Origin: Candidatus Susulua stagnicola
GTDB taxonomy: Bacteria > Omnitrophota > Gorgyraeia > Duberdicusellales > 4484-171
Assembly: GCA_030765735.1 (NCBI GenBank)
Contig: JAVCBZ010000027.1
Location: forward strand, 1-20,462
Reading direction: 5' to 3'
DNA: 20,462 bases
Part shown: positions 6,680-14,104 of the stretch, in pieces
Numbering within the stretch: position 1 is the first letter of the stretch
Layout of the letters: the number at the start of each line of letters is the position of its first letter
The notes under the pieces: generated by a model
The model's input: only the letters and a program-made list of their open reading frames with translations
What the model was told of the DNA's origin: nothing
Databases searched by the model: none
Position numbers and translations under genes: made by a program

Positions 6680-8212
6680 GAACAAGAATATTTTAGCCCA
6701 ACCCAAGCTGGTAAACTTTTAGGAATATCTCGTCAAGCAGTTATTGAGCGAATAAAGCATGGAACTCTTTATGCTGAAAAAGTAGGCAAAAGGTATATTA
6801 TCCCCAGAAACCAACTTCCTGATAAAGAAATTACCCTTGAGAAGAAAAAAACTAAAACAACTACTTCTTCAAAAAACAAAAAAGGACGTAAAGAAGCAAT
6901 AAAAAAAGTTTTAGAAACAGTCCATAGAAAAAATATAAGAACAATACAACTCTGGTTCGTAGATATTCTTGGAACTCTAAAATGTGTTTCAATTACTCAA
7001 GGTGAATTAAAGGCAGCCTTAGAGCACGGTAAAGGTTTTGATGGTTCTTCAGTTACTGGATTTGCTGAAGCTGAAGAAAGTGATATCTTAGCTTTGCCTG
7101 ATCCTAACACATTTAAAATATTACCTTGGACAATTAAAGACGATCCTATTGCTAGAATGCTTTGTGACATATTAAATCCTGACCACACTCCTTATGCTGG
7201 TGACTCTCGTTATGTTTTAAAACGAGCAATAACTAAAGCAGAAAAAAAAGGTTTAACCTTCTATGTTGGACCAGAATTAGAATATTTTTACTTTAAATCT
7301 AATCGCAAACCTGAGGTAATAGATGAAGGTTCCTATTTTGAACTAATACCTAATGATCTAGCTAACACCTTAAGAAACAAAACTGTCAAGACTCTAGAAG
7401 AAATGGGTATACCAATGGAAGCAACTCACCATGAAGTAGCACCATCACAACATGAAATTGATCTCCAATACAATGATGCTCTTACTATGGCTGATAATGT
7501 AATAACCTGTAAATATGTAATTAAGGAAATAGCCCAACAAAGTGGTGTTTATGCAACTTTTATGCCTAAACCTCTATTCGGAGAAAATGGCTCAGGAATG
7601 CATGTTCATCAATCATTGTTTAGAGGTAATCAAAATGCCTTTTTTGACAAAAAAGATAAACACCATTTATCCTCTTTAGCTAAAGGATTTATCGCTGGTG
7701 AATTAAAACATGCTCGTGAGATATCCTCTCTAGCTGCTCAATGGGTAAATTCTTACAAGCGTTTAGTTTCCGGGTATGAAGCACCAGTCTATGTTTCTTG
7801 GGCTCAAAAAAATCGTACAGCTCTAATTCGTGTTCCAACATATCGACTAGGAAATGAAAAAGCAACCCGAGTAGAATTGCGCTGTCCTGATCCTGCTTGC
7901 AACCCTTATTTAGCTTTTGCCGTAATGCTAACTGCTGGTTTAGAAGGGATAGAGAAAAAATATCCTCTTCCTCCTGTAGTTGAACCTAACATATATCGTA
8001 TGGCTATGGAAGAAAGAGAAAGAAGAGGGCTTACTTCACTGCCAGGGAATCTCTTTGAAGCTATTCTTGAGACAGAAAAAAGTACTTTTGTCCAAGAAAC
8101 CTTAGGTAATCATATCTTCAATAGATTTTTATTTAATAAGAAAAAAGAGTGGGAAGAATATCGAATGCAAATTACTGAACATGAAATAAAAAAATATCTT
8201 CCTATGCTTTAA
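6677..8212 (+). CDS. glnA: Glutamine synthetase (GSI-alpha type) with N-terminal helix-turn-helix DNA-binding domain
   Basis: 511 aa, about 65 longer than B. subtilis GS because of an added N-terminus. Residues 4-48 match the excisionase/MerR-like HTH_17 pattern (FSPTQAGKLLGISRQAVIER, then GTLYAEKVGKRYIIPRNQL). Residues 49-75 are a Lys/Thr/Ser-rich linker. From about 80 a complete GS follows: FDGSS 121-125, metal ligands GPELEYF (E200, E202), HHEVAPSQHEID (E253, E260), GSGMH (H309), GYEAP (E368), NRTALIR and RVELR. The C-terminus (NIYRMAMEERERRG...) resembles B. subtilis GS, without the E. coli adenylylation motif. The residue matching feedback-related Arg62 of B. subtilis is Glu131. GS makes glutamine from glutamate, ammonia and ATP as a dodecamer, which would display twelve HTH domains. 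It is the only plus-strand gene here, divergent from carB. Enzyme certain; gene-regulatory role inferred. Confidence 0.95.
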   Translation: MEQEYFSPTQAGKLLGISRQAVIERIKHGTLYAEKVGKRYIIPRNQLPDKEITLEKKKTKTTTSSKNKKGRKEAIKKVLETVHRKNIRTIQLWFVDILGTLKCVSITQGELKAALEHGKGFDGSSVTGFAEAEESDILALPDPNTFKILPWTIKDDPIARMLCDILNPDHTPYAGDSRYVLKRAITKAEKKGLTFYVGPELEYFYFKSNRKPEVIDEGSYFELIPNDLANTLRNKTVKTLEEMGIPMEATHHEVAPSQHEIDLQYNDALTMADNVITCKYVIKEIAQQSGVYATFMPKPLFGENGSGMHVHQSLFRGNQNAFFDKKDKHHLSSLAKGFIAGELKHAREISSLAAQWVNSYKRLVSGYEAPVYVSWAQKNRTALIRVPTYRLGNEKATRVELRCPDPACNPYLAFAVMLTAGLEGIEKKYPLPPVVEPNIYRMAMEERERRGLTSLPGNLFEAILETEKSTFVQETLGNHIFNRFLFNKKKEWEEYRMQITEHEIKKYLPML

Positions 8213-8240
8213 AAACTAGAAAAATAAAACAATAACTTAT

Positions 8241-8280
8241 AAAAAAAACGCCTCCGATTTCTCGGAGACGCTTTTATTTT
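8241..8280 (-). terminator. Terminator of gdhA, possibly shared with glnA
   Basis: Arms 8248-8257 and 8262-8271 form a 10-bp stem on the minus strand (two G.U pairs) with a GAAA loop, followed by eight U (8241-8248). On the plus strand the stem has a mismatch but is followed by TTTTATTTT, so it may also stop convergent glnA transcription. It lies between the two stop codons (8212 and 8303). Nothing else is seen in this 90-base gap. Confidence 0.85.
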
Positions 8281-8302
8281 ATCTATTAACTAATTTTCTT
8301 AA

Positions 8303-9643
8303 CTAAACTAACCCTTGATCAATCATCGAATCAGCAACTTTCACAAATCCAGCGATATTTGCACCTTTAACATAATCTATATAATCGCCTTCTTTACCAT
8401 ACTTAGCACATTGTGCATGAATCGCCAACATAATTCCCTGAAGTCTCTGATCTACTTCTTCACGAGTCCATGACAATCTTAAGCTATTCTGAGACATTTC
8501 AAGCCCAGAAGTTGCTACTCCACCAGCATTAGCTGCTTTACCAGGACCATAACAAATCTTGGCCGCCTGAAATACTTCAACGCCTTCTGGTGTTGTTGGC
8601 ATGTTTGCACCTTCACCTATTGCCATACAACCATTCTTAACCAAAGTTTCTGCATCTTGTTTATTTATTTCATTTTGAGTAGCAGAAGGAAAAGCTATGT
8701 CACATTTCTCACCCCAAGGACGCTCAGCTTCAAAATACTTACAATTATACTTTTCTGCATATTCTTTAATCCGTCCACGTTTTATGTTTTTAAGTTCCAT
8801 AACAAATGCTAACTTTTCTGCATCTATGCCCTCTTGATCATAAATATATCCGTTTGAGTCTGATAAAGTAACACACTTACCGCCTAATTGATTAACTTTT
8901 TCTACAGTATACTGAGCAACGTTACCAGAACCAGATACTGCACAAATTTTACCTTCCATAACCTGTCCTTTGGCCTTTAACATTGCTTCAACAAAATAAA
9001 CACAACCATAACCAGTAGCTTCAGGCCTAATTAAACTTCCACCCCATTTAAGCCCTTTACCAGTTAACACTCCAGTAAACTCATTTCTTATTCTTTTATA
9101 TTGACCGAAAAGAAATCCTATTTCTCTGCCACCAACACCCATATCTCCAGCTGGAACATCTGTATCCTGGCCAATATACCGAAATAACTCAGTCATAAAG
9201 CTTTGACAGAATTTCATTACTTCATTGTCAGTCTTGCCTTTAGGATCAAAATCAGAACCTCCTTTTCCTCCTCCCATCGGAAGAGTAGTAAGGCTATTCT
9301 TAATTACCTGCTCAAAAGCAAGAAACTTTAAAATGCCCAAAGAAACAGTGGGGTGAAAACGTAATCCCCCCTTATAAGGGCCTATAGCACTGTTCATTTC
9401 AATACGGAATCCTCTATTAATCTGAGTTTCCCCCTTATCATCAAGCCAAGGTACACGAAACATTATAACCCTTTCTGGTTCAACAAGCCTTTCCAAAATT
9501 TTAGCATCTTGATATTTCTTGTTTTTCTCAATAAAAGGCATTAAAGATTCAACTACCTCCTGTACTGCCTGATGAAATTCCGGTTCATTAGGATTTCTTT
9601 TGATAACCTTATCCATAAATTGTTTTACTTTTTCATTTGCCAT
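8303..9643 (-). CDS. gdhA: NADP-type glutamate dehydrogenase
   Basis: 446 aa, the length of the hexameric bacterial GDH family. It interconverts 2-oxoglutarate plus ammonia and glutamate. Visible motifs are the active-site LPMGGGKGGSDFDPKGK with catalytic Lys127, AGDMGVGGRE with Asp167, the substrate region GPYKGGLRFHP (88-98), and the nucleotide-binding loop SGSGNVAQYT (237-246). The second strand of the nucleotide fold ends in SDSNG (261-265), as in NADP-preferring biosynthetic enzymes, so an assimilatory role is likely. It is the last gene of nfnA-nfnB-gdhA, 25 bases after nfnB, with AGGGGGT before the ATG and a strong terminator after the stop. Cofactor preference is inferred from sequence only. 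Confidence 0.96.
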   Translation of the reverse strand: MANEKVKQFMDKVIKRNPNEPEFHQAVQEVVESLMPFIEKNKKYQDAKILERLVEPERVIMFRVPWLDDKGETQINRGFRIEMNSAIGPYKGGLRFHPTVSLGILKFLAFEQVIKNSLTTLPMGGGKGGSDFDPKGKTDNEVMKFCQSFMTELFRYIGQDTDVPAGDMGVGGREIGFLFGQYKRIRNEFTGVLTGKGLKWGGSLIRPEATGYGCVYFVEAMLKAKGQVMEGKICAVSGSGNVAQYTVEKVNQLGGKCVTLSDSNGYIYDQEGIDAEKLAFVMELKNIKRGRIKEYAEKYNCKYFEAERPWGEKCDIAFPSATQNEINKQDAETLVKNGCMAIGEGANMPTTPEGVEVFQAAKICYGPGKAANAGGVATSGLEMSQNSLRLSWTREEVDQRLQGIMLAIHAQCAKYGKEGDYIDYVKGANIAGFVKVADSMIDQGLV

Positions 9644-9668
9644 TCTACCCCCTAATTTTTACCTATAT

Positions 9669-11090
9669 CTATACTTTAGAAAGATGTCTGATTATTCCTT
9701 GGCATGCCTTCTTTGCCATGCCCATAGCTTCAATAACAGTACCCTCTCCTCCAACAATATCTCCTCCAGCAAACACTCCTTTTATAGAAGTCTCCATGGT
9801 TTGCGAATCAACTTCTAGATCACCATATTTATCAATTTTTAAATCCGGAGTAACACTGGTTAAAATTTTATTTGCTCCTAATCCTACTGCAATTATAGCT
9901 AAGTCGCAACCACTATTAAAACTACTTCCTTCTATAGGGACAGGTCTCTTTCTGCCTGAAGAATCAGGCTCACCCAATTGACATTCAAGAGAGCTCATTC
10001 TTTTCACAAAACCAGAATCATCACCAATAAATTCTTGAGGTTGAACTAAAAATTTAAACTTTACTCCTTCTTCTTTAGCATGTTCTATCTCTAAACGCCT
10101 TGCTGGCATTTCTACCTCAGTACGTCGATAAAAAATTGAAGTATTCGGTTCAATTCCTTGCATTTTTTGCATTCTTAAAGCAATCCTAGCAGCATCCATA
10201 GCAGTATTGCCTCCACCAATAACAATTATATTCTTGCCTACATTAACTGGAGTATGGAATTCAGGAAACTTATAGGCTGACATAAGATTAACTCGAGTTA
10301 AAAACTCATTGGCTGAATAGACATTACATAAATTCTCACCTTCTACTTTTAAAAAAGATGGCACACCTGCCCCTAAACCTAAAAATATAGCTGAAAAACC
10401 TTGGTCAAAAAGTTCATCCAAAGTTTTAGTTCTTCCAACAACAAAATTTGGTATAAATTCTACTCCTAATTTTTTAAGATAATCTATTTCAAAATCTAAA
10501 ACATTCCGGGGTAACCTAAACGGTGGTATACCGTAACGCAATACTCCACCAGTTTTATGCAAACCTTCAAAAACAACTGCCTTTATACCCTGACGGCCTA
10601 ATTCTCCGGCAGTACACAAACCAGCCGGACCTGAACCAACAATAGCTACCTTAACTTCAGAAAATTTATCTTGTCCTTGTATAGAAACTTCTAAATTATT
10701 CTTTATTCCATAATCGCCAATAAATCGCTCTAAAAAATGAATATTAATTGCCTTTTCTGAAGCAAAAGGAAGACCTTTTTTAGTAAATACACAAGCCTTG
10801 CGACATTGATACTCAGCTGGACAAACTCTTCCACAAATAGAAGGAAAATCGTTTTTCTCTCTAATTGTAAAATAAGCCCCTGAATAATCTTTTTGCACAA
10901 TTTGAGCAATAAACTTCTTTATATTTATTCCTACTGGACACCCTTGGATACAAGTAGGATTCTTACATTGAATACAACGACTAGCTTCACAAAGAGCTTG
11001 TTCTTCATTGTAGCCAAGAGTAACTTCCTCAAAATTGCCTGATCTAACTTTAGCTTCTAACTCTTTTACTTTTACCGGTTCTTTAATCAT
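9669..11090 (-). CDS. nfnB: NfnB: large subunit of electron-bifurcating ferredoxin-dependent transhydrogenase (GltD-like)
   Basis: 473 aa. An N-terminal iron-sulfur domain carries Cys34, 39, 42, 47 and 51 (CIQCKNPTCIQGCPVG) and Cys86, 90, 96 and 100 (CGRVCPAEYQCRKAC), the pattern of the two [4Fe-4S] clusters in the GltD/NfnB family. A Rossmann FAD motif VGSGPAGLCTAGELG (151-165), an NADP-site motif VIGGGNTAMDAARIALR (290-306) and the terminal GVFAGGDIVGGEGTVIEAM (438-456) follow. Its ATG overlaps the nfnA stop (ATGA), so the two are translationally coupled. With NfnA it should couple NADH plus reduced ferredoxin oxidation to NADP+ reduction, or run in reverse. Pipelines often call it glutamate synthase small subunit; the adjacent nfnA and absent gltB argue against that. 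Confidence 0.88.
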   Translation of the reverse strand: MIKEPVKVKELEAKVRSGNFEEVTLGYNEEQALCEASRCIQCKNPTCIQGCPVGINIKKFIAQIVQKDYSGAYFTIREKNDFPSICGRVCPAEYQCRKACVFTKKGLPFASEKAINIHFLERFIGDYGIKNNLEVSIQGQDKFSEVKVAIVGSGPAGLCTAGELGRQGIKAVVFEGLHKTGGVLRYGIPPFRLPRNVLDFEIDYLKKLGVEFIPNFVVGRTKTLDELFDQGFSAIFLGLGAGVPSFLKVEGENLCNVYSANEFLTRVNLMSAYKFPEFHTPVNVGKNIIVIGGGNTAMDAARIALRMQKMQGIEPNTSIFYRRTEVEMPARRLEIEHAKEEGVKFKFLVQPQEFIGDDSGFVKRMSSLECQLGEPDSSGRKRPVPIEGSSFNSGCDLAIIAVGLGANKILTSVTPDLKIDKYGDLEVDSQTMETSIKGVFAGGDIVGGEGTVIEAMGMAKKACQGIIRHLSKV

Positions 11091-11929
11091 AATTTATATA
11101 ATTTGCATATATGTTTTTCTTTATCTTCATAGATTTTATTTCTTTTAGTTAATTCATCCCAATCAACTAAAGAAGCATCAAACTCCGGACCATCAATACA
11201 GGTAAATTTAACCTTGCCGCCAATATTAACACGACAACTACCACACATACCTGTAGCATCAACCATCAAAGAATTTAAAGAAACTAATATTTTTGCACCT
11301 GAATCCTTAGCAGCTAAGAAAACGTTTTTCATCATCGGAATAGGGCCAACAGCATAAATCAAATCGTAGGGGTGAGACTTGCCCTCACCCGCTATAAGTT
11401 CTTTCAGAATGTCGGTAGTAAACCCTTTTTGACCATAAGAACCATCATCAGTCGCAACAAACAATTCATCAGATGCAGCTTTTAACTCATCTTCTAAAAT
11501 TAACAAATCTTTTGTTCTTGATCCTAATATTGTAGTTACCTGATTCCCTACAGCTTTTAATTCTACTGCTACTGGATAAATCTCTGCAATGCCAACTCCA
11601 CCACCAATTAAAATCACTTTTCCATATTTTTTTATCTCAGTATTGTGTCCTAATGGACCGACTATAGCATAAATAAATTTTCCTTTATCTAATTTACCTA
11701 AAAGCTTAGTAGTTAATCCTATCTCTTGAACAATTAAAGTAATAGTACCAGCTTCAATATCCTTATCAACTACAGTCAAAGGTATCCTCTCTCCTTCTTC
11801 AACTACCATCACAACTATAAATTGGCCTGGCTTTGCTTTTTTAGCAATCAAAGGAGCTGCCACTTTCAACTGGGTAATTTTTACCCCTAAAGCATCAACT
11901 AAAACCTTTTTTTCTACTATTTCTATCAT
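11087..11929 (-). CDS. nfnA: NfnA: ferredoxin-NADP reductase-like small subunit (SudB/NfnA)
   Basis: 280 aa, the usual length. It has a flavin-binding barrel with RIPLTVVD at 48-55, an NAD-domain glycine loop LIGGGVGIAEIYP at 107-119, and a C-terminal [2Fe-2S] site built from Cys229, Cys232 and Cys244 with an Asp (D224) in MVDATGMCGSC; NfnA proteins are known to use an aspartate as one ligand. Paired with NfnB it forms the NADH-side module of the bifurcating transhydrogenase. First gene of the operon with nfnB and gdhA, preceded by AAGGAAAG, a terminator-like hairpin and a strong promoter. The same family is also named sulfide dehydrogenase subunit beta or dihydroorotate dehydrogenase electron-transfer subunit; the neighbour decides for Nfn. 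Confidence 0.88.
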   Translation of the reverse strand: MIEIVEKKVLVDALGVKITQLKVAAPLIAKKAKPGQFIVVMVVEEGERIPLTVVDKDIEAGTITLIVQEIGLTTKLLGKLDKGKFIYAIVGPLGHNTEIKKYGKVILIGGGVGIAEIYPVAVELKAVGNQVTTILGSRTKDLLILEDELKAASDELFVATDDGSYGQKGFTTDILKELIAGEGKSHPYDLIYAVGPIPMMKNVFLAAKDSGAKILVSLNSLMVDATGMCGSCRVNIGGKVKFTCIDGPEFDASLVDWDELTKRNKIYEDKEKHICKLYKL

Positions 11930-11946
11930 TCTTACTTTCCTTGAAT

Positions 11947-11991
11947 AAAAAAAGCGCCTTCTCTTTCATCTACCTATAAAAGAAAAGACGC
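11947..11991 (-). terminator. Terminator-like hairpin in the nfnA leader (possible attenuator)
   Basis: On the minus strand GCGTCTTTTCTTT (11979-11991) pairs with AAAGAGAAGGCGC (11954-11966) in a 13-bp stem with two G.U pairs, followed by seven U (11947-11953). The wobbles would be C-A mismatches on the plus strand, so the minus RNA is the functional one. It starts about 8 bases after the predicted transcription start, and only about 17 bases separate the U tract from the nfnA ATG. It resembles the carB leader hairpin in layout and stem length. Confidence 0.65.
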
Positions 11992-12005
11992 CTTCATCTT
12001 TTCTT

Positions 12006-12033
12006 AATATAACAACAGAAAAAAAATTGTCAA
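12006..12033 (-). promoter_or_regulatory. nfnA-nfnB-gdhA promoter
   Basis: On the minus strand a perfect TTGACA (12028-12033) is followed after 16 bases by TATATT (12006-12011, 5 of 6 for the -10). The predicted start is near 11999. A near-palindrome TTGTGATTACAA lies upstream at 12060-12071, which could be an activator or repressor site. Confidence 0.7.
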
Positions 12034-12084
12034 GCATTTTTACCCTCTAACTATCGCACTTGTGATTACAATCTTCTTCCGGCG

Positions 12085-12106
12085 AAAAAAGGGAGTTGAC
12101 CCCTTT
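12085..12106 (-). terminator. Intrinsic terminator of the envelope gene run (copy 2 of the repeated element)
   Basis: On the minus strand AAAGGG and CCCTTT form the stem and six U follow (12085-12090). The 19-mer AAAGGGAGTTGACCCCTTT at 12088-12106 is identical to that at 6-24. It lies 6 bases after the stop codon of the small membrane protein gene (12112), so it closes the long minus-strand run that begins beyond the right edge. Confidence 0.7.
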
Positions 12107-12111
12107 AATTT

Positions 12112-12576
12112 TTATAACCATAATTTGGCTACTCCACTGACTATTAAGCTTACTATTATACCAGCAATGGCAACCCCGAGCAGAATTGCCAAAAATGCTC
12201 TTTTTACTTTAATTTCAAATAAATTTGCTGCTACTGTTCCGGTCCAAGCTCCAGTTACCGGTAACGGTATTGCCACAAAAAGGACCAAACCCCAAAAACC
12301 CCAGAGCTGGATGATCTTTGATTTTTTCTCTACCCTTTTAAACCACCATTTAAAAAATTTACCTACAAACTTTATATTTTCGAGATGATGGAAAAAATAT
12401 TTAAAAAATAATAATAAAGGTAATACGGGAATTAAATTACCTAACAAAGATAAAAAATAAACTTTAGTTATAGCCTCTATTCCTAAAAGCTTAATTCCAA
12501 ACGGAATCGCAGCCCTTAATTCAAGAATCGGCAAGGCTGCCGTAGCTAACACTTTAAACTCATCAATTCCAATCAT
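12112..12576 (-). CDS. Putative small multidrug export-type membrane protein (COG2426 family)
   Basis: 154 aa from the ATG at 12576, which has AGG five bases upstream; a GTG two codons earlier at 12582 is too close to that site. The protein is strongly hydrophobic, with about four membrane segments, and matches the COG2426 'small multi-drug export' family: LPILELRAAIPFGIKLLG near the start, LLGNLIPVLPLLLFF in the middle and a P-rich IPLPVTGAWTGTVAANLF near 105. The family name rests on old annotation and transport of drugs is not established. It is the last gene of the envelope run, 14 bases after the glycosyltransferase, so a role in lipid or glycan-intermediate handling is possible but unproven. 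Confidence 0.8.
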   Translation of the reverse strand: MIGIDEFKVLATAALPILELRAAIPFGIKLLGIEAITKVYFLSLLGNLIPVLPLLLFFKYFFHHLENIKFVGKFFKWWFKRVEKKSKIIQLWGFWGLVLFVAIPLPVTGAWTGTVAANLFEIKVKRAFLAILLGVAIAGIIVSLIVSGVAKLWL

Positions 12577-12590
12577 ACTCACCTACTGAG

Positions 12591-13253
12591 TTATTTCTCT
12601 AACTGCAAAATAAACCTTATAAACCTTATTGTATCTATAAAAGGATTAATCCTACTATGTAAGCTCTTAAAATAAATACTTCGTATTGGTATACTTTTTA
12701 TTAAAAATCCTAATCGAGCAGCATTAATAAGAATCTCAGATTCAATTTCAAAGTTATTTGTCTTTATTTTTACCTTTTCTAAAACCTCTCTTTTAATCAA
12801 ACGAAAACCACACTGAGTATCTGGTATTTTTTGCCCAACTATCCAAGAAATAAACCAAGACATAAACTTATTAGTGATAACTCGCGATTTCGGCATACCA
12901 ATAGGATTTAACATCCTATTACCAACAACAAAATGAGCCCCATCTTCTGCTTTCTGTAAAAACTTATCTAAATCAAGAGGTGAATGCTGTCCATCAGCAT
13001 CCATTGTGATTAAATAATCAAAATTCTTCTCTTTAAGAAGATAATCAATACCCTTTTTAAAAGACATTCCTTTTCCTAAATTCTTCTCATTTCTAATAAC
13101 AAAATCAGCTTTTTTCTTAGCCACATCAAAGGTATCATCTATTGATCCATCATCCACTACTAAAATAGAAAAATTCTTACTCTTTAATTCATCAAGAATG
13201 CCCTCTAAACTAAATCTCTCATTGTAGGCAGGAATTACAATCCAAAATTTCAT
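12591..13253 (-). CDS. Family 2 glycosyltransferase, dolichol-phosphate-mannose-synthase-like
   Basis: 220 aa from the ATG at 13253, which overlaps the acyltransferase stop (TAATG) and has AGAGGA upstream. A longer frame from 13301 lies inside the acyltransferase gene and adds no family sequence. GT-A fold motifs are visible: IPAYNE (7-12), VVDDGS (32-37), the metal-binding MDADGQH (84-90) and DTQCGFRLIKR (145-155). No C-terminal membrane helices are present, so it is the short soluble or membrane-associated DPM1-like form that transfers a sugar from a nucleotide donor to a polyprenyl phosphate or lipid. Its coupling to an LpxL-like gene and a UgtP-like gene suggests envelope glycolipid synthesis. 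Donor and acceptor cannot be told. Confidence 0.88.
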   Translation of the reverse strand: MKFWIVIPAYNERFSLEGILDELKSKNFSILVVDDGSIDDTFDVAKKKADFVIRNEKNLGKGMSFKKGIDYLLKEKNFDYLITMDADGQHSPLDLDKFLQKAEDGAHFVVGNRMLNPIGMPKSRVITNKFMSWFISWIVGQKIPDTQCGFRLIKREVLEKVKIKTNNFEIESEILINAARLGFLIKSIPIRSIYFKSLHSRINPFIDTIRFIRFILQLEK

Positions 13254-14104
13254 TAATCCTCTAATTCTTTGTCTACCCAGCGCTTTTGAAACATATACCA
13301 CTGCTGGGGATATTTTTTTATCTGTTTTTCTAAGACTAAATTACACTGCTTAGTTATCGAAGCTTCATCTTGTTTTTCTCTATCGTAAATTATTGGTTCA
13401 CCACAAATCAAATGATAAAATTCTTTATCTTTGCGCACTAAAAAAATAGGTATAATCGGTGCTCCAGTTTTTAAAGCAAAAAAAGCTATTCCTCGAGGAA
13501 AATAAGCTTGTCTAGAAAACATATTAAGTTTTATTCCCTGGCCTGCGAAATTCCTATCCCCCAAAAGAGCAAGCAGATCACCAGATTTTAAAGCCGAAAA
13601 GCAACTTCGAATAGTCGTTCCAGTAGAAATTACTTTCATCCCTACTCTTTGGCGTTGACCATCAAAAAATCGGTTTACTCGCTTATCTTTATGGGAAAGA
13701 GCAACCACTGATAAAGGATAACCAAGAAGAGACAAAACTGCTCCAGCTAATTCATAATTACCTAAATGAGCAGCAAGAACAATAACCCCTTTTCCTTTAG
13801 CTAAAGCTTGATTTAAATTATCTAACCCCTCTATTTCTATATACTTTTTTATAAAATCTTGGTTTAATTTTGAATAACGGAAAAAATCAACTAAATAATA
13901 AGCAAAATTAACAAATATTTCTTTAGCACATTGTTTTATTTTGCTCTTATCTGTAATTATGGGATAAAGATTATCAATCACAGTTTTCCGATCTTTTACA
14001 GAAATATAAAAATGAATTAAGGAAATAAAACGAGCAAAAGAATAGCAAGCATTCCGAGAAAAAATTGAAGTTATCAGACTTCCTAAAAAATAAAGATAAT
14101 ACAT
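13253..14104 (-). CDS. LpxL/HtrB-family lipid acyltransferase
   Basis: 283 aa, near the usual length of late acyltransferases of lipid A. An N-terminal hydrophobic segment (about 1-35) gives membrane association. The catalytic HX4E motif HLGNYE is at 113-118 and GDRN at 182-185, followed by the FPRGIAFFALKTGAPIIPIF stretch typical of the family. The C-terminus has PQQWYMFQKRW (QW...F.RW). These enzymes move an acyl chain from acyl-ACP to a glycolipid at the inner membrane. The start overlaps the stop of the UgtP-like gene by one base (TAATG) and the stop overlaps the next ATG, so the three are tightly coupled. The lipid A substrate is assumed from the family; a different glycolipid is possible. 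Confidence 0.88.
   Translation of the reverse strand: MYYLYFLGSLITSIFSRNACYSFARFISLIHFYISVKDRKTVIDNLYPIITDKSKIKQCAKEIFVNFAYYLVDFFRYSKLNQDFIKKYIEIEGLDNLNQALAKGKGVIVLAAHLGNYELAGAVLSLLGYPLSVVALSHKDKRVNRFFDGQRQRVGMKVISTGTTIRSCFSALKSGDLLALLGDRNFAGQGIKLNMFSRQAYFPRGIAFFALKTGAPIIPIFLVRKDKEFYHLICGEPIIYDREKQDEASITKQCNLVLEKQIKKYPQQWYMFQKRWVDKELED

Noticed and set aside
9637..9981. Plus-strand open frames over nfnB, and similar opposite-strand frames in purF-like, DUF1846, HD-GYP and helical-protein genes
   Set aside because: They lie on the opposite strand of clear conserved genes, have no ribosome-binding site and encode low-complexity Ser/Ile/Leu-rich sequence.
9669..11090. Glutamate synthase small subunit (GltD)
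   Set aside because: The sequence fits GltD and NfnB alike, but the overlapping nfnA and lack of gltB favour NfnB.
13254..13301. Longer start for the family 2 glycosyltransferase
   Set aside because: The extra 16 codons lie inside the acyltransferase gene in another frame; the family sequence begins at MKFWIVIPAYNE and its ATG has a ribosome-binding site.
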